64,000 nt of DNA from an uncultured Eubacteriales bacterium (GTDB lineage: Bacteria > Bacillota > Clostridia > Peptostreptococcales > Anaerovoracaceae), in contig CASDYG010000004.1 of NCBI GenBank assembly GCA_949285555.1, positions 62,001-126,000 on the forward strand, in the 5' to 3' direction. Made by a program: the position numbers and the translations under genes. How positions within the stretch are numbered: the stretch's first letter is position 1; each line of letters begins with the position of its first letter. The notes under the pieces were generated by a model. The model worked only from the letters and a program-made list of their open reading frames with translations. It did not search any database and had not been told where the DNA came from. Positions 63,639 through 64,000 of this stretch are shown here, one piece after another.

Positions 63639-64000
63639 TCAATAGCCTCCCTTATTCTCTCCGCCTTACAGCTACAGGCAATGCCATCTGTTTCCAAGCT
63701 ATCATGACAGAAATTGCACATAAATTTTTTCTCATAGCAATCTTCCTTGTAGCCATGTGCCTCTAGTGTTTCTTTTCTCTTGCTATATAACTTTTGCAAT
63801 TCGAATTCTATTTTTACAAGCTGTTCTTGGGCATTTTCAGAGTATAGGCATGTCAAGCGTTTTCTACGAGCATTGGATATATCAGACTCTATTTGCGAAA
63901 GCTCAGGTATCTGCTTCATTAACATTTCCTTCGTTTCCTTAGCCTGCCTATCCATTTCATCTCTTTTATGAAGCATATAGTTTTGTAGAATTAAGTCCTC
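63617..64000 (-). CDS. DnaC/DnaI N-terminal-domain-like protein without ATPase domain (5' end outside window)
   Basis: The complement-strand frame is open from the right edge to a stop at 63617 (an ATG exists at 63976, but the frame continues upstream as EDLILQNY). A helical stretch has LSQIESDISNARRKRLTCLY and a second coiled segment. CNFCHDSLETDGIACSC then gives a C-x2-C...C-x-C zinc site, and the chain ends EAIEWARKER. In DnaC/DnaI helicase loaders the same order (coiled region, then CxxCxDTGxxxGxxCxC) precedes an AAA+ domain. Here the gene stops and a divIC gene overlaps it, so no ATPase domain follows. The assignment is from pattern only. Confidence 0.6.
   Translation of the reverse strand, partial: EDLILQNYMLHKRDEMDRQAKETKEMLMKQIPELSQIESDISNARRKRLTCLYSENAQEQLVKIEFELQKLYSKRKETLEAHGYKEDCYEKKFMCNFCHDSLETDGIACSCKAERIREAIEWARKER

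Overview
The window is chromosomal DNA of a low-G+C, Gram-positive anaerobe of the class Clostridia. The signs are a class B sortase, KTGD-type sorting signals, an LTA-synthase-like enzyme, the PyrK/PyrD type 1B pair, electron-transfer flavoproteins, ornithine racemase with its GlmL/MutL-type partner, and late cobalamin genes. An oral or gut amino-acid fermenter near Anaerovoracaceae (the old Family XIII, for example Eubacterium nodatum or Mogibacterium relatives) would fit, but this is a guess from gene content. I saw no tRNA, rRNA, CRISPR array, transposase or prophage, and base composition is even by eye.

Layout. Positions 1-3.5 kb hold secA (cut by the left edge) and a CNNM/CBS membrane protein. 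Positions 3.8-14.2 kb hold a two-gene surface locus: a 1223-residue internalin-like LRR protein followed by a 2188-residue subtilisin-type protease with BspA-like LRRs. Its promoter is covered by an array of GTTAG/CTAAC half-sites, and the LRR protein carries a sorting signal and a second signal peptide in its interior. birA follows at 14.3 kb. At 15.4-20.1 kb a DeoR regulator, a four-carbon acid sugar kinase, a PdxA2-like dehydrogenase and a GntP permease form a probable D-threonate/D-erythronate catabolic operon with repeated operator-like boxes. At 20.4-26.5 kb is the pyrimidine operon pyrC-K-D-F-E-B-I, with a consensus promoter, an internal terminator hairpin between pyrD and pyrF, and a strong final terminator.

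Positions 26.6-37.2 kb read mostly rightward: a CvpA-like protein, tadA, an Ig-like membrane protein, an enlarged ispE, a GntR regulator, an unknown gene, a DUF1846 protein, a ClC antiporter, then sortase B (leftward) and a phosphohexomutase. At 37.2-38.6 kb are a possible membrane-gene remnant, a PPC/DUF296 protein and a small membrane protein with a possible leader peptide. Positions 38.6-47.1 kb read leftward: orr and glmL/mutL (ornithine racemase and reactivase of a B12-dependent aminomutase), next to cobC-, cobU-, cobS- and cobT-like genes for nucleotide-loop assembly and a TIM-barrel protein. A DMT permease follows at 47.2 kb.

Positions 48.3-54.3 kb hold an aminotransferase, a YjiH-type membrane protein, EtfB, EtfA and a GlcD-type FAD oxidase. 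This set could couple amino-acid-derived 2-oxo or 2-hydroxy acid oxidation to electron transfer. Then come an AzgA purine permease with an adenine-type phosphoribosyltransferase, a YdcF/SanA protein, aroB and a GNAT acetyltransferase. At the right end is a tight leftward operon: a DnaC/DnaI-N-terminal-like protein without an ATPase domain, a DivIC/FtsB-like protein, rnmV, ksgA and a coiled-coil LTA-synthase-like sulfatase.

Starts were moved inside many open frames where a ribosome binding site clearly chose a later codon. Promoters, operators and terminators were found by eye, and none has been tested.
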